The notes: generated by a model from the letters alone, not told the origin. A DNA stretch of 64,000 bases from Whitmania pigra (GCA_021613335.1 JAJTWR010000471.1:401001-465000), one strand, 5' to 3'. Positions 22,845 through 34,232 are shown, numbered from the stretch's first letter. Made by a program: numbers and translations.

Positions 22845-22915
22845 AGAGATGGGTATTTACTAACTCTAAGTAGTTAACTACTAGTTATTAACTACTTTTT
22901 AAGAATAGTTCCCGT
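22845..22915 (+). repeat. solo end of the same hAT family
   Basis: The stretch agatgggtatttactaactc followed by agtagttaactactagtta repeats the left subterminal region of the 21398 element. No transposase or right end is attached. A further internal scrap of the same family lies at 24655-24720. Confidence 0.6.
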
Positions 22916-23057
22916 TTTTTTTTTGAATACTCGTCCCTGGCTCTTTGATCCTTCTTCTATTTTTTAAAACAATTCGCTCATTTTTATCTCTAGGTTGGTT
23001 TTAATCGCCTCACCAAAAAAACCTTTAAAAAGGGGCTAGAATAGAGACAGTTATCAA

Positions 23058-24421
23058 CAGTGTTGTAAAAATTACCTCATTTCGGTAACTAGTTACAAGT
23101 AAAAGTAATACCTCAAAAAGCTACTTAAGTATAAGTAAGAGTATTGTCTCAAAAATTTACTCAAGTAAAAGTTATAAGTTACAGCGTCTAAAAGTTACTT
23201 TTAAGTAAAAATTACAAGTAACTTTGATGCCGCCATTATTGTGATCATACATCATTCCGTATTATTTAAAAGGAATTGTTTCTCTTATCGTTAAAACAAT
23301 TACTGGTATTAACTGCTAGTACTAACAGTCATTAAGTAATAACATTTGAACTAATGCATTCTTTTGGTGTTTTTATTATTTATTACATTACAATCACAAA
23401 TTTTTGTTAATTTTTAACATAACTAAGTTCTCGAATAGTTTGTCACTCATTATGGTCCTTCAGCTGTTCTTTGTCATACCAGAAGAGCTGAATAAACGTT
23501 TAACAGCTGCACTAGCTGGCAGAGGAGTGTTCAACTGGATAAATAATTTCTTCAGGGTATCGCTTCCAGTAATAATGTTCATGTCATCTGATCGGTCTCG
23601 AAGATACTGCATCAGAATATCAGTTGACCTTGTGCAATTGAAGAAACTGTCTTCAATACTGTCAGCATCAGATGAACGAGAGCTCAAAGCTCATCCATCT
23701 TTGCTGCATTAGAAGATGCTATTTTGGCTACCAGTTTCTCATCAAGCTTGACAACCGTTAGCAACAGATATCCCATATTCCTTAACTTCTGTTGGATGCA
23801 TGCGTTCCACGTGCTTCTTCAAGTTAGATGAAGAACCTTCATATGCTGAACATATAGTTTTTGTTTCTGTTGGCAGAGTAGGCTTGCATACTTATATGAT
23901 TTTCCTTTGATTGAAATATGAACATTTTGTTCAAATACGGCCACGGACTATCTTCACCCTTGTTCCTCTTATCTTCGCTAACGACACTAAAAATGGCTTC
24001 AAATGAATCCATACTACGATATATTAAATTTTATATTATTATATGTATATAATATTATATATTAAAAAAGCTTCGGTATGACTAATCAACAATTTCCGAT
24101 TTAAAACAAAAACGACCGGCGATAACCCCAATAACAAAAGAGCGATGATCGGGAAGGGGAAGGTTCTCGAACGAACCAAAGAATAACAATCTAGAATTTA
24201 AATTTTTTTTTAAATAAATTAAACTAATTTAAAATGTTATTTATGTTACTTTGTAACGTCTTGCGCCAAAAAGGTAACGAATTAAAAGTATGACCAAAAA
24301 TAGTAATTTGTTACAAGTAAGAGTACAAAAATTTTTTTGTAATTGTTACAAGTAAAAATTACCAAAAAATGTAATTAATTACAGTAACGAATTACATGTA
24401 ATTCGATACTGCACAACACTG
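23058..24421 (-). mobile_element. second hAT transposon with 8-bp target duplication
   Basis: The termini are CAGTGTTGT...ACAACACTG and the exact 8-bp flanks are GTTATCAA (23050-23057 and 24422-24429). Subterminal regions are rich in gttacaagtaa-type repeats. On the minus strand there are remains of a BED zinc finger (about 23760-23860, S-N-L-K-K-H-V-E-R-M-H-type pattern) and the hAT dimerisation block at 23687-23460 (L-N-T-P-L-P-A-S-A-A-V-K-R-L-F). The transposase is broken. It is a different hAT family from the one at 21398. Confidence 0.9.
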
Positions 24422-24719
24422 GTTATCAACTTCGTGTTTTTTAAAATTACTTAAATCGATTTGGTGTGAATTGCTGTAATTCTTTTTCCAACATTTTCGT
24501 GGTTCAAAGAGCATAAAATTTCAGAGCTGAATGAAAACTGCGTCCCATGCATTCATGCATTCTTGAATTGCGTTCGTCATCATTCAATCGAAATGATCGA
24601 ATGTTGCAATAGCTTCATTGTTCTTTCTACGCCTTCATCATCATCATCATCAAATAGAAGTTAAGAAATAGTTGACTACTTTTTAACTACTTTTAATAAC
24701 ATTTTAAAATAAAATGAAC

Positions 24720-25035
24720 AAAAAAAGTAAAAAGTTACAGCATCTAAAAGTTACTTTTAAGTAAAAATTACAAGTAACTTTGATGCTGCCATTATTGTGA
24801 TCATACTTCATTTCGTATTATTTAAAAGGAATTGTTTCTATTATCGTTAAAGCAATTGTTGGTGTTAACTGCTAGTACTAACAGTCATTAAGTGATAACA
24901 TTTGAACTAATGCATTCTTTTGATGTTTTTATTATTTATTACAATCACATCATTTTTATATTTCACATAATTTTTAACATGACTAACTCCTCAAATAGTT
25001 TATCACTCATTCTGGTCCTTCAGCTGTTCATTGTC
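24720..25035 (+). repeat. partial second copy of the 23058 hAT element
   Basis: The sequence from gttacagcatctaaaag to tcattctggtccttcagctgtt aligns by eye with 23178-23470. It has no terminus on its right side and stops abruptly where the MULE relic begins at about 25035. Confidence 0.75.
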
Positions 25036-25290
25036 AGACAATGGCATCGTAGTTTCAACAAACAGTCGATTGTCATCATCCATCAGTCTTCAAACTCATT
25101 GACCAGTTTCGAAAAGAGCAAGATAAGGTGGAGATTGAGATCACACGTTTCCAGGCAGGTGAGAGAAAGCAAGAAGCATCGAAGGTTAAGTAAGTGAAAT
25201 TAAATCAAAGTCTCCGCACTCTTGTTCCAACCTACGGCAACACAGAACCTCTCGATTACATGCGCTGAATTGCTTACAATCTCACAATTT
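25035..25290 (+). pseudogene. MULE (FLYWCH-type) transposase C-terminal relic
   Basis: Translation in two frames gives a typical MULE C-terminus: W-H-R-S-F-N, then H-H-P-S-V-F-K-L-I-D-Q-F-R-K-E-Q-D, then L-R-T-L-V-P-T-Y-G-N and L-D-Y-M-R. A frameshift near 25065 and stops (TAA near 25192, TGA near 25265) disable it. It lies 90-380 bp inside a minisatellite arm (25375-25419) of the same type as the foldback element at 40193, so it probably belonged to a larger coding relative of that element. Confidence 0.6.
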
Positions 25291-25374
25291 AACTAATTTG
25301 ATGCGAGTAATTTCCATTTATTTTAGTTTATTAATTTTTGTACAATAAATTTTATTGAGCTGCTTTCATGAGTT

Positions 25375-25419
25375 TTGTTTTGTCGGGGTTGTTTTGACGG
25401 GGTTGTTTTGACGGGGTGC
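25375..25419 (+). mobile_element. right-hand arm of a foldback/MULE element
   Basis: The repeats gttttgtcggggtt / gttttgacggggtt end with gacggggtgcc, the same terminus as the foldback element at 40193-41247. The terminus sits inside lectin fragment B0 exon 1, directly before gattttctttcc, so this insertion truncated that lectin copy. Confidence 0.75.
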
Positions 25420-26124
25420 CGATTTTCTTTCCACGAGCTTCTATGTCATCACAACGGAGAACTGCTTGTATTACCAGGTGGAAATATTCCCATTCGTTTT
25501 GAAATTAATCATATTTAGTGTATTTCATTTAACGCAATTTGCATTTAAACAATTTGCTTAATAATTTCATACGATTTTCATTTTTAAATCGATTAAATTG
25601 AGTTTTTCCAGGATTCAACAAATATATTCAAAGTTAAATATTACTTTAATTTTGATCAATGCTATTGCTGTTTTGTTCAATACTTCAACTATATCAACCA
25701 CAATTCGATGTCAGACAATTTCCCCGTTTTATCTTTTAATGAGGATTTTCGTTTTAGCTGGAAATTTTACATTTATTTTGCGTTATGTCTGAATTTTATA
25801 TCTGTTTCAAAATTTTTTCTTATATTCGTTATTCATAACATATATATGCATAAGTTTAAATTTGTCATAAAAAATTTTGTAAAATTGTAAAAAAATTGTA
25901 AAAATGTAAAAACTAAAAAAAGCTGAAAGAAGGAAATGCACCGCAGCGTGTCAATGGTCATAATTGATTTCAAACGCCACTAAAAATTTATTGTTGCTAT
26001 TTATTCTAAGAAAGTGTGACAGTTTGTGACAGAGAGGGAGGGGATCAACCTATATGTGACGCAAACACATTAGAACATTTAAATAAATAAATAATATATT
26101 TTCAAAATTTTATATTTGCAAAAT
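25420..26124 (+). pseudogene. lectin fragment B0 (3' end of exon 1, exon 2)
   Basis: It begins within lectin exon 1 (equivalent of about 26796) and includes exon 2 at about 25612, whose donor is damaged (ttcaaagttaaat in place of ttcaaaggtaaat). Exons 3 and 4 are missing; the sequence jumps from intron 2 into the MITE of intron 3 (ctaagaaagtgtgacag at about 26007). Its first 200 bp are closer to copy D than to B1. It cannot make the protein. Confidence 0.8.
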
Positions 26125-26571
26125 GTTACATTAAAACTAATTATCTCGCATAATAAATTCACATTCCTTGTACTTCATTGAGCAAATGTTTTACATATGA
26201 TAAAATGTAATGTAATGTCAAAATTTGACTAACTTACGTCACTTGATGTTCGAAAGTTTTGCCTTCTATCTTGTTTTCGAAAGATGTGGCTTCAGGTATG
26301 AGCATGTTTCGGCATTTTGAAAAAAAATAACAATGTAGCATTTCAAATAAAAAAAGTCGATTTCCCCTGACAACGTATATTAAAATGTGAATTTTTTTGA
26401 ACTAAACAGAACTAAATAGAAGCAGAAATGCATCCAAAACAATAATTACAGATTTCACCGAGCAAATGTTTTCTATCGTCAGTAGGAACAAGAGACAACA
26501 AGCAAAAAATGTTTCTTCGTTTAATATATAAATATCACCTGCTGAGATGTTAATAACATGAAACATTAGAT

Positions 26572-27009
26572 ATGATCTTCATTTATTTCTGTCTTTTTTG
26601 CTCATTGACTATCGTGGCCAATCCATCCAAGATTAGCTGGAATCCTGGAATCTTTGAATCGAAGAAGATATGTTCTGCTCATTTGCCGCTCAAAGTCCTG
26701 GAAAACGTGACGAGTAGCCTGGAATGTGCTCTGATGTGCACAACGAATTCCATGTTCAAATGCCTGGCATTCAATTTCGTTACTTCCAGGTGCAGCTTGT
26801 TTGATTTTCTTTCCACGAGCTTCTACGTCGTCACAACGGAGAACTGCTTGTACTACCAGGTGGAAATATTCCCATTCATTTTGAAATTAATTATATATAG
26901 TTTATTTCATTTAAAGTAATAGAACAATTTGCTTAATAATTTCATGCGATTTTCATTTTTTAAATCGATTAAATTGTATTTTGCCAGGATTCAACAAATA
27001 TATTCAAAG
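26572..27009 (+). pseudogene. truncated lectin copy B1 (PAN exon only)
   Basis: Exon 1 (26572-26859, 96 codons) and exon 2 (26988-27009) are intact, with promoter and TATA box (about 26525-26534), but the F5/8C exons 3 and 4 are absent. Transcription would run through the MITE scrap into copy C, so exon 2 could in principle splice to C's exon 3. As it stands it would give a signal peptide plus PAN domain. It is a product of the 1,376-bp duplication. Confidence 0.8.
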
Positions 27010-27900
27010 GTAAATATTATTTTAATTTTGATCAATGCTATTGCTGTTTTGTTCAATACTTCAACTATATCAACCACAATTCGATGTCAGACAATTTCCC
27101 CGTTTTATCTTTTAATGAGGATTTTCGTTTTAGCTGGAAATTTTACATTTATTTTGCGTTATGTCTGAATTTTATATCTGTTTCAAAATTTTTTCTTATA
27201 TTCGTTATTCATAACATATATATGCATAAGTTTAAATTTGTCATAAAAAATTTTGTAAAATTGTAAAAAAATTGTAAAAATGTAAAAACTAAAAAAAGCT
27301 GAAAGAAGGAAATGCACCGCAGCGTGTCAATGGTCATAATTGATTTCAAACGCCACTAAAAATTTATTGTTGCTATTTATTCTAAGAAAGTGTGACAGTT
27401 TGTGACAGAGAGGGAGGGGATCAACCTATATGTGACGCAAACACATTAGAACATTTAAATAAATAAATAATATATTTTCAAAATTTTATATTTGCAAAAT
27501 GTTACATTAAAACTAATTATCTCGCATAATAAATTCACATTCCTTGTACTTCATTGAGCAAATGTTTTACATATGATAAAATGTAATGTAATGTCAAAAT
27601 TTGACTAACTTACGTCACTTGATGTTCGAAAGTTTTGCCTTCTATCTTGTTTTCGAAGGATGTGGCTTCAGGTATGAGCATGTTTCGGCATTTTGAAAAA
27701 AAATAACAATGTAGCATTTCAAATAAAAAAAGTCGATTTCCCCTGACAACGTATATTAAAATGTGAATTTTTTTGAACTAAACAGAACTAAATAGAAGCA
27801 GAAATGCATCCAAAACAATAATTACAGATTTCACCGAGCAAATGTTTTCTATCGTCAGTAGGAACAAGAGACAACAAGCAAAAAATGTTTCTTCGTTTAA

Positions 27901-27910
27901 TATATAAATA
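27901..27910 (+). promoter_or_regulatory. TATA box of lectin C
   Basis: TATATAAATA lies 38 bp before the start codon at 27948, in the same place as in copies A, B1 and D. Confidence 0.7.
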
Positions 27911-27947
27911 TCACCTGCTGAGATGTTAATAACATGAAACATTAGAT

Positions 27948-30900
27948 ATGATCTTCATTTATTTCTGTCTTTTTTGCTCATTGACTATCGTGGCCAATCC
28001 ATCCAAGATTAGCTGGAATCCTGGAATCTTTGAATCGAAGAAGATATGTTCTGCTCATTTGCCGCTCAAAGTCCTGGAAAACGTGACGAGTAGCCTGGAA
28101 TGTGCTCTGATGTGCACAACGAATTCCATGTTCAAATGCCTGGCATTCAATTTCGTTACTTCCAGGTGCAGCTTGTTTGATTTTCTTTCCACGAGCTTCT
28201 ACGTCGTCACAACGGAGAACTGCTTGTACTACCAGGTGGAAATATTCCCATTCATTTTGAAATTAATTATATATAGTTTATTTCATTTAAAGTAATAGAA
28301 CAATTTGCTTAATAATTTCATGCGATTTTCATTTTTTAAATCGATTAAATTGTATTTTGCCAGGATTCAACAAATATATTCAAAGGTAAATATTATTTTA
28401 ATTTTGATCAATGCTATTGCTTTTTTGTTCAATACTTCAACAATTTCAACTACAATTCTATGTTAGACAATTTCCCCGTTTTATCATTTAAAGAGGATTT
28501 TATTTTAGATTGGTATTTTTACATTTATTATGCGATATCCTTTTTAAATATGTCTGAATTAAATATGTTTAAATTTGTTACAAAAACGTTTCTCAGAATT
28601 GTTATTTCGCCATCTTCGATTAAAATATAAAAACTTAAAAAAAGCTGAAAGAGATGGAAATGCACCGTAGCGTGTCAATGGTCGTAGTTGCTTTCAAACG
28701 CCACTCAAAATTTATTGTTGCAATTTCTTATAATTTTTTACAATTTATTAATAATTGCAACGTGGATAATTTATTTATAAGCTTTCGTGATGCAGATGTA
28801 AAAGTTAACATCGCCTACAACAAAGTCGTGTACCTGAGCCTATCTTACGCATTCTCCCCTCCAACAAGTAAAGTGGTGGATAATTCCAGCTCAACGGATT
28901 ATTGGACGAGTTGCTGTTCAACTGGAGATGGTGGTGGTGGACCAAACTGGTTTGTCATTGATCTGGAAGATTTCTTCAAGATTTTTTATGTCCTCCTCCT
29001 TAACAGAAAAGATGTTGGTGAGTTAGGTAGAAGTTAATTTGATTTAGTAAAGGATTTTAATAACATAACATAACATAACAATTATTTATAGTGGTTAAGA
29101 AGACCTGGATCTGTGTAATAACTACTCTTTTTAGTCCTAATATCCGAATATACTTAAGTAAATTTTGAATTTATCTATTGTGTCAGCATGGATGGTTTCC
29201 TTATCTAGTTTATTCCATAAGGAAACCACCCTTGAACTGAAATAATTGTTTTTCAAGTTTCCCGAAGCCTTCCTGTATAATTTACAATCGTGCCCTCTAG
29301 TAGAAACACTTTTTGTGGCTTCGAAAAACTGTTCAGGCAAAAAGCCTTCCCTTCCCGATAAAATTTTGAATGCCTCGATGAGGTCCCTCTATATCTTCTC
29401 TTTTCCAGAGTCGTTAATTTACATCTATTTAATCTTTCCTCGTAACTAAGCTTTCCAAAACCATCTATCATCCTGGTTGCCCTTCTTTGTACTCTTTCCA
29501 ACATCTCTACATCCTTCCTCAAATGAGGGTTCCATACTTGCACACAGTACTCAAGGTGTGGCCTTACTAATGCCTTATACAATCTCAGTATTACATCCTT
29601 GTTCCTGCTTACTACTGTTCTCTTTATCATTCCAAGTACTCTGTTTGCTTTTTTAGCAACTTCCATGCACTGTAGAGATGCTTTTCCATTGTTCTGCATT
29701 ATTACCCCCAGATCTCTTTCCTGATTTGACTGCTTCAGAATGCTTCCTCCAAATGCATATTCGACTTTCGTGTTTTTGCATCCCATATGCATAATGGAGC
29801 ATTTGCTTACGTTGAAAAGCATCTGCCAATCTTCTGCCCATTTGAATAACTTGTTAAGATCTTCCTGAAGTGTATCTACATCTTCTTGCTTGCTGACACT
29901 TCTTGCTACTTTGGTGTCGTCAGCAAACTTGGATAACTTAGATCTTATGCCATCATCCAGATCATTTATATATATGCAGAACAGTACAGGTCCAAGCACC
30001 GATCCTTGTGGGACGCCGCTAAGTACTGGTTGCCACTCTCAATAAATTCCTCCTATGCCTACCTTCTGTCTCCTATCTATCAACCAGTTTGTAAACCAAT
30101 GTAATAGTTTGCCTTCAATCCCACATGCACCGAGCTTTTTTTGAAGCCTTTGATGGGGCACCTTGTCAAATGCTTTTGCGAAGTCTAGGTACACTACATC
30201 TACAGCCTTGTCAAGATCAACCCACTCATAAATTTCTTCAAAAAACTCAAGTAGGTTGGTAAGACACGATCTGTTCTTAGTAAAACCATGTTGGCTCTTT
30301 CCAATCACATCGTTTCTTCCAAAAAATGTTGATACAGCCTCTTTGATCATTCTTTCCATTACTTGCAAACTATAGAAGTTAAGCTTACTGGCCTGTAGTT
30401 GGATGGCAAACCCCTACTTCCCTTTTTGAATAGAGGAACTACTATTGCATCTTTCCAATCTCTTGGTATTGTTCCTGAATCAAACGATTTGACAAATAAG
30501 ATTGCCAATGCTTCTCCTATAGCTGTTCTTGTCTCATATAGTAGTTTAGGATGTAGGTTGTCTATTCCAGGGCTCTTGTCTACTTTCAAATTTTCCAGTT
30601 GCTTAATTACCCCTGTTTTTGAGAAGTTTACTGTATCTAACTTTATCTCAATCTGTTGGATTCTCCTTGGCAGTTCTGGTATATTCCCTATTGTTTCTTT
30701 AGTAAAAACTGAACTGAAGTAGCTATTTAATATATTGGCTGTTTCCTCTACTGAATCAACTGTTTGCCCCTCACTATTTTGTAATGGTCCAATTTTGTCC
30801 CTTACTTTTTGTTTACATCTAACGTATCTGAAAAAGCTCTTGCTATCGCTTTTAACATTCTTTGCTAGTTTGTTCTCATATTCTAGTAATGCTTTTTTAT

Positions 30901-33900
30901 TAATTCTGTTTGATGCATTCCTTTGTTTCTGATATTTTTGTTTTAAATCCTTAAGCTCTCTTTCCTCTTCCTCTCCAGATTTTATTTTTGTCATTTCTAG
31001 TAATTTCTTCCATGCTTTATACTTAGCTCTTTTGCATTTGATGACCTCCTTCGTAAGCCATGGCTGTCTTTTCTGAGTTCTGCCTCTGCTTGGGATATAT
31101 TTATCTACAACTAGATTTAGCTCTTTCTTGATTATTGTCCAAGCTTCTTCTACATTAGCAGATTCTATTTTTTTAGCTAGGTTTGTTTTCTCTAACTCAT
31201 TCCGTATTTTATCATAGTCAGCCTTAAAAAAGTTTTTAGAATCTAGGTTCTCTTTTTTTAAATCCTCGTTGTCTAAATAAATGTTCCATCTGACAACTTG
31301 ATGATCACTTGTTCCAAAGTGTTCACCAACTGTTAGGCCTTCCACTAAGTTCTCATCTGTTGTTAATATCAAATCTAATGTGTTTTTAACTCTTGTGGGA
31401 TCAGTGATGTGCTGGAATAAGAAGTTATCATTTGTTACATTTATAAAGTTTATATCCTCAGGTCTTTCTCCTTCTAAAGTGTTCCAGTTAATATGGTAGT
31501 TAAAGTCACCCATTACTAGCATAAATTCCTTACTGGCTTTGTATAATATCTCATTTAGTCCAGTATCCTCTTTAAAATTTGGTGGCCTGTAGCAAACCCC
31601 TAAAAGAAGTTTGAATTTACCTATGTAAATATCACACCATAAACTCTCTTTAAAGTTTTCATTTTGAAATTCCTTTCTTTCTATTACTTTGATATAATTC
31701 TTAATATAAATTAATACCCCTCCTGCTCCATGTCCATTTTCTTTCTGTCCCTCTCTGTCTTTCCTTAACATCTCATAGCCATCAATTGCTAGCTCAGAGT
31801 TTTGAATACTTTCTTTTGCCCAAGACTCAGTAATGCCAATTATATCTGGCTCCTCCGTATCGACAATTAGCTCGAGTTCTGTCCTTTTAGTCTTACTAAC
31901 TATACTTCTAGCATTGGCATAAACACATTTCAGAACTCTTACTCTGTCTATATCCTTACTTAAATGATTAATTTCTAATCTTACCTCCTCCTCAGCTTTT
32001 CCAGCTTCATGTTGCCTGGTTGGCCCTTCACTCTGAAAATGTAGTCCCCCGACTGATCTTCAGCTTGCTTTTTCTTCGCCTCTTCCAACAATTTCTTGCA
32101 TTGCTCTCTTTCTGCTTTAGTCAAATCATGGCAGACAGAGATGTCTTTGAATTTGCTTTCTGCAGTTCGTAATTTTGGAAGTGATTCCAAAACTAGGTTC
32201 TTTGATTCTCTTTCCCTAAATTGAATCATTAGTGGCCTTACCTCCTTTGTATCCTTACCTATCCTGAATACACTTTTGATGTCACCACTATCACATTTTA
32301 CACCAAGTACATTGTTGATGAAATGCATAGCAGTGTCTCTATCCTCAGTTTTCTGTTCTGGCTCACTTTTAGCTTTGCTTTCTTCGAGCCTGTACAGTAT
32401 AATGTTGTTCCTTCTCTTTTCTCTTTCGACTTCCTCCTGAGCAATGGTTTTTGCTGTACTGATTTTTTTGTCCACAACTTGTACTCTGTCTTCAATTGTT
32501 TTCAATTTTGCATCTACTCTTTTCTTTACAATTTCTGTCCATGCAAGACCCTTGCTTTTAGTACCAGCTTCGGCTGTCATGTCAGCCTCGACTGAGACAA
32601 GTAAGCTCTCTACTTTCTCCTCCAGCTTTGAAACTTTATTTTCCACAAGATCTCCTCCTACTTTGCCGCTTTCTATAGTCTCCAACTTTTTTTCGAACAA
32701 CTCGATTTTGTGACTTTGTTCCTTATTGATACCTATGAGTTGTTCGAGTCTTTCGACGACGTCTTTCATTCGCACACAGTTCTTGCAAATTTGGTTTAGA
32801 TTCAAACCCTCGACACTTCCATACATTTCGCATTCTTGGCATTTTTTAAAATCTTTAAAACTTCTCGTAGTCATTTTAGCGAAACTTTCACTAGAGCGAT
32901 AATACGTAATCAAGTTGATCAATCAATTTTGATGACGTATGGATGTAATTGTTGATTTGGTTCTCTAATATTTGCCGGGTAAAATCTAGAAAAAATCTAT
33001 ATTTTATTATTTTTTTACCACTAAATTGGAACATAAGGGTTCATCCATAAAGTATGTCACGCTTGAGAGGGGAGGGGGTCTAAGAAAGTGTGACAGTTTG
33101 TGGCAGAGAGGGAGGTGGTTTAACCTATGTGTGACTTATAAATTAGAAATTTTAACAAAACAGATAATAAATTTTTAAAATTTAAATTGTTAGATTTTTA
33201 AAGTGCTGTATAATGTTTGGGAATGAAGCTCCGAAAATCACTATTAGCTTTGTTTCAGTCAGATCTTTCGCTCAGTATTTCTTACAATGGAGAAAGGGAA
33301 TTTGTATACATCATTGTATATTGAGATATGGAATACAATCAATTCCGATAATAATGTATTTATAAAAGTGGGGGGTTTGAGTATTGTGACGTACTTTTTA
33401 GAGGTGACATTTGTGACAGAGTGTGACAAGGGGGAAGGGGTTTAAAATGGTCCAAAATAGCTTGGCGTACTTTATTGACGGCCCCCAGATTATAAACAAT
33501 AATTGTCTTTTAACAAATTCTTATGTAATATTACCGATATCATCCATTAAAAATAATTTTTTTTTATATAATGAAAAACAAAAGCATCTAAAGCCAGTGC
33601 ACATTTGTGTACATTTTCTGCATTGTGAGAGAACCCATTAAAAAATCAATTAATTCTTGGTCTTCTGCTATTTCAAAAAATCAACCCATGAAAGTTGCTT
33701 TCTCATTTATCGATAAAATTTTATTTTAATATGTAAAGCTATATAAAGGGGCAATAATATAACTGCATAATTAATAATAAATAAATTTAATGTAAAATAA
33801 TAACATAGCATAACATAACATAACATAACATAACATAACAGTTATAATTATTTTTATAATATTTAATTTTTTATCTTTAATTCAAAATGCGGTAAAACTC

Positions 33901-34232
33901 TTCGAAAGGTTTCTAAGTAAGCAGTTACTGTGAGTAATGTTGAGATATTGATTATAATAATATCTTAACAACTACGTTCTTTTCGCCTCAATTCAGGAAA
34001 TCGCCTCAATAATTTCATTGTTGGTCTCAGCCAAAATTTCAGCTCATCCATTGGAATCCAGAGGGGACAGTACAAGCTCTGTGGGGTTTACCCAAGCACA
34101 ACCAAGAATGGAGGCATTTTTATACAGGTGTGTCAGGATTTAACATACCTGTCCAGGTATGTCATCCTACAACAGTCTCTTAATAACGAGGGACTTTTTA
34201 CGGTCTGTGAAGCAAAGGTTTACGCGATTTGA
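27948..34232 (+). CDS. secreted PAN + F5/8C (fucolectin-type) protein, unit C
   Basis: Exons 27948-28235, 28364-28385, 28796-29017 and 33997-34232 have exactly the sizes of copy A (288, 22, 222, 236 nt) and give 255 residues without breaks. The domain layout is as in copy A. Differences are few, for example K-D-V-G at the end of exon 3 and S-R-Y-V in exon 4. Intron 3 is swollen to 4,979 bp by a CR1-like retrotransposon (minus strand), the MITE and a CATAA repeat. Its 3' splice site is preceded by an extra cgcctcaatt, but still ends in CAG. Whether such an intron splices well is unknown. Confidence 0.83.
29100..31995 (-). pseudogene. ORF2 (endonuclease + reverse transcriptase) of the CR1-like element, broken
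   Basis: The endonuclease begins upstream of the first ATG (Y-A-N-A-R-S-I at about 31915; I-T-E-S-W; V-M-G-D-F-N-Y; T-S-D-H-Q). The RT follows with S-N-Y-R-P-V-S-L-T, Y-L-D-F-A-K-A-F-D-K-V, G-V-P-Q-G-S-V-L-G-P and F-A-D-D as the YxDD-type box. It is interrupted by a 1-base loss near 30360, a TGA near 30040 and a frame change near 29330. ORF2 overlaps ORF1 in the -1 frame with no ATG near its start. Confidence 0.85.
31981..32874 (-). CDS. ORF1 protein of the CR1-like element
   Basis: An open frame of 297 residues from the ATG at 32874. The N-terminus has a CxxC...CxxC cluster (C-Q-E-C and I-C-K-N-C), followed by a coiled-coil rich in E/K/L (about 45-160) and an L1-ORF1p/transposase-22-like RRM region (R-R-N-N-I-I-L-Y-R-L, R-P-L-M-I-Q-F, A-E-R-E-Q-C-K-K-L-L-E-E-A). 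Such proteins bind the element's RNA. Its end overlaps the start of ORF2 in another frame. Confidence 0.8.
   Translation of the reverse strand: MTTRSFKDFKKCQECEMYGSVEGLNLNQICKNCVRMKDVVERLEQLIGINKEQSHKIELFEKKLETIESGKVGGDLVENKVSKLEEKVESLLVSVEADMTAEAGTKSKGLAWTEIVKKRVDAKLKTIEDRVQVVDKKISTAKTIAQEEVEREKRRNNIILYRLEESKAKSEPEQKTEDRDTAMHFINNVLGVKCDSGDIKSVFRIGKDTKEVRPLMIQFRERESKNLVLESLPKLRTAESKFKDISVCHDLTKAEREQCKKLLEEAKKKQAEDQSGDYIFRVKGQPGNMKLEKLRRR
33036..33490. mobile_element. MITE in lectin C intron 3
   Basis: The ends are gggttcatccataaagtatg and cgtactttattgacggcccc, an inverted pair. It is about as long as the copy at 16350-16822 and sits at the orthologous intron position. Confidence 0.7.
33797..33841 (+). 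repeat. CATAA pentanucleotide microsatellite
   Basis: About seven units of cataa. It replaces DNA that unit D keeps at about 44060-44465. The unit is the same as the tail repeat of the CR1-like element, so it may be a trace of an extremely short insertion. Confidence 0.7.

Larger units (their letters stand above)
25663..28414 (+). repeat. recent 1,376-bp tandem duplication
   Basis: About 25663-27038 and 27039-28414 repeat with a period of 1,376 bp (for example identical segments at 25708 and 27084, and at 26572 and 27948). By eye the two are almost identical; one change is gaaaga/gaagga near 26282/27658. The repeat carries lectin exons 1 and 2 with the promoter, which created truncated copy B1 in front of copy C. 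Confidence 0.85.
29055..32935 (-). mobile_element. CR1-like non-LTR retrotransposon, near full length
   Basis: Inserted in lectin C intron 3, since the flanks match the uninterrupted intron of copy A (gtaaaggat and gatgacnt...ggatgtaattgttgat). The 3' end (low coordinates) terminates in a TGTTA pentamer tail on the minus strand (29058-29080). It carries ORF1 (32874-31981) and a damaged ORF2 (about 31995-29100). The 5' end is only about 60 bp upstream of the ORF1 ATG. A shorter copy lies at 37370-38650. Confidence 0.85.

Noticed and set aside
30399..30722. 107-codon open frame on the plus strand
   Set aside because: It is antisense to the CR1-like reverse transcriptase.
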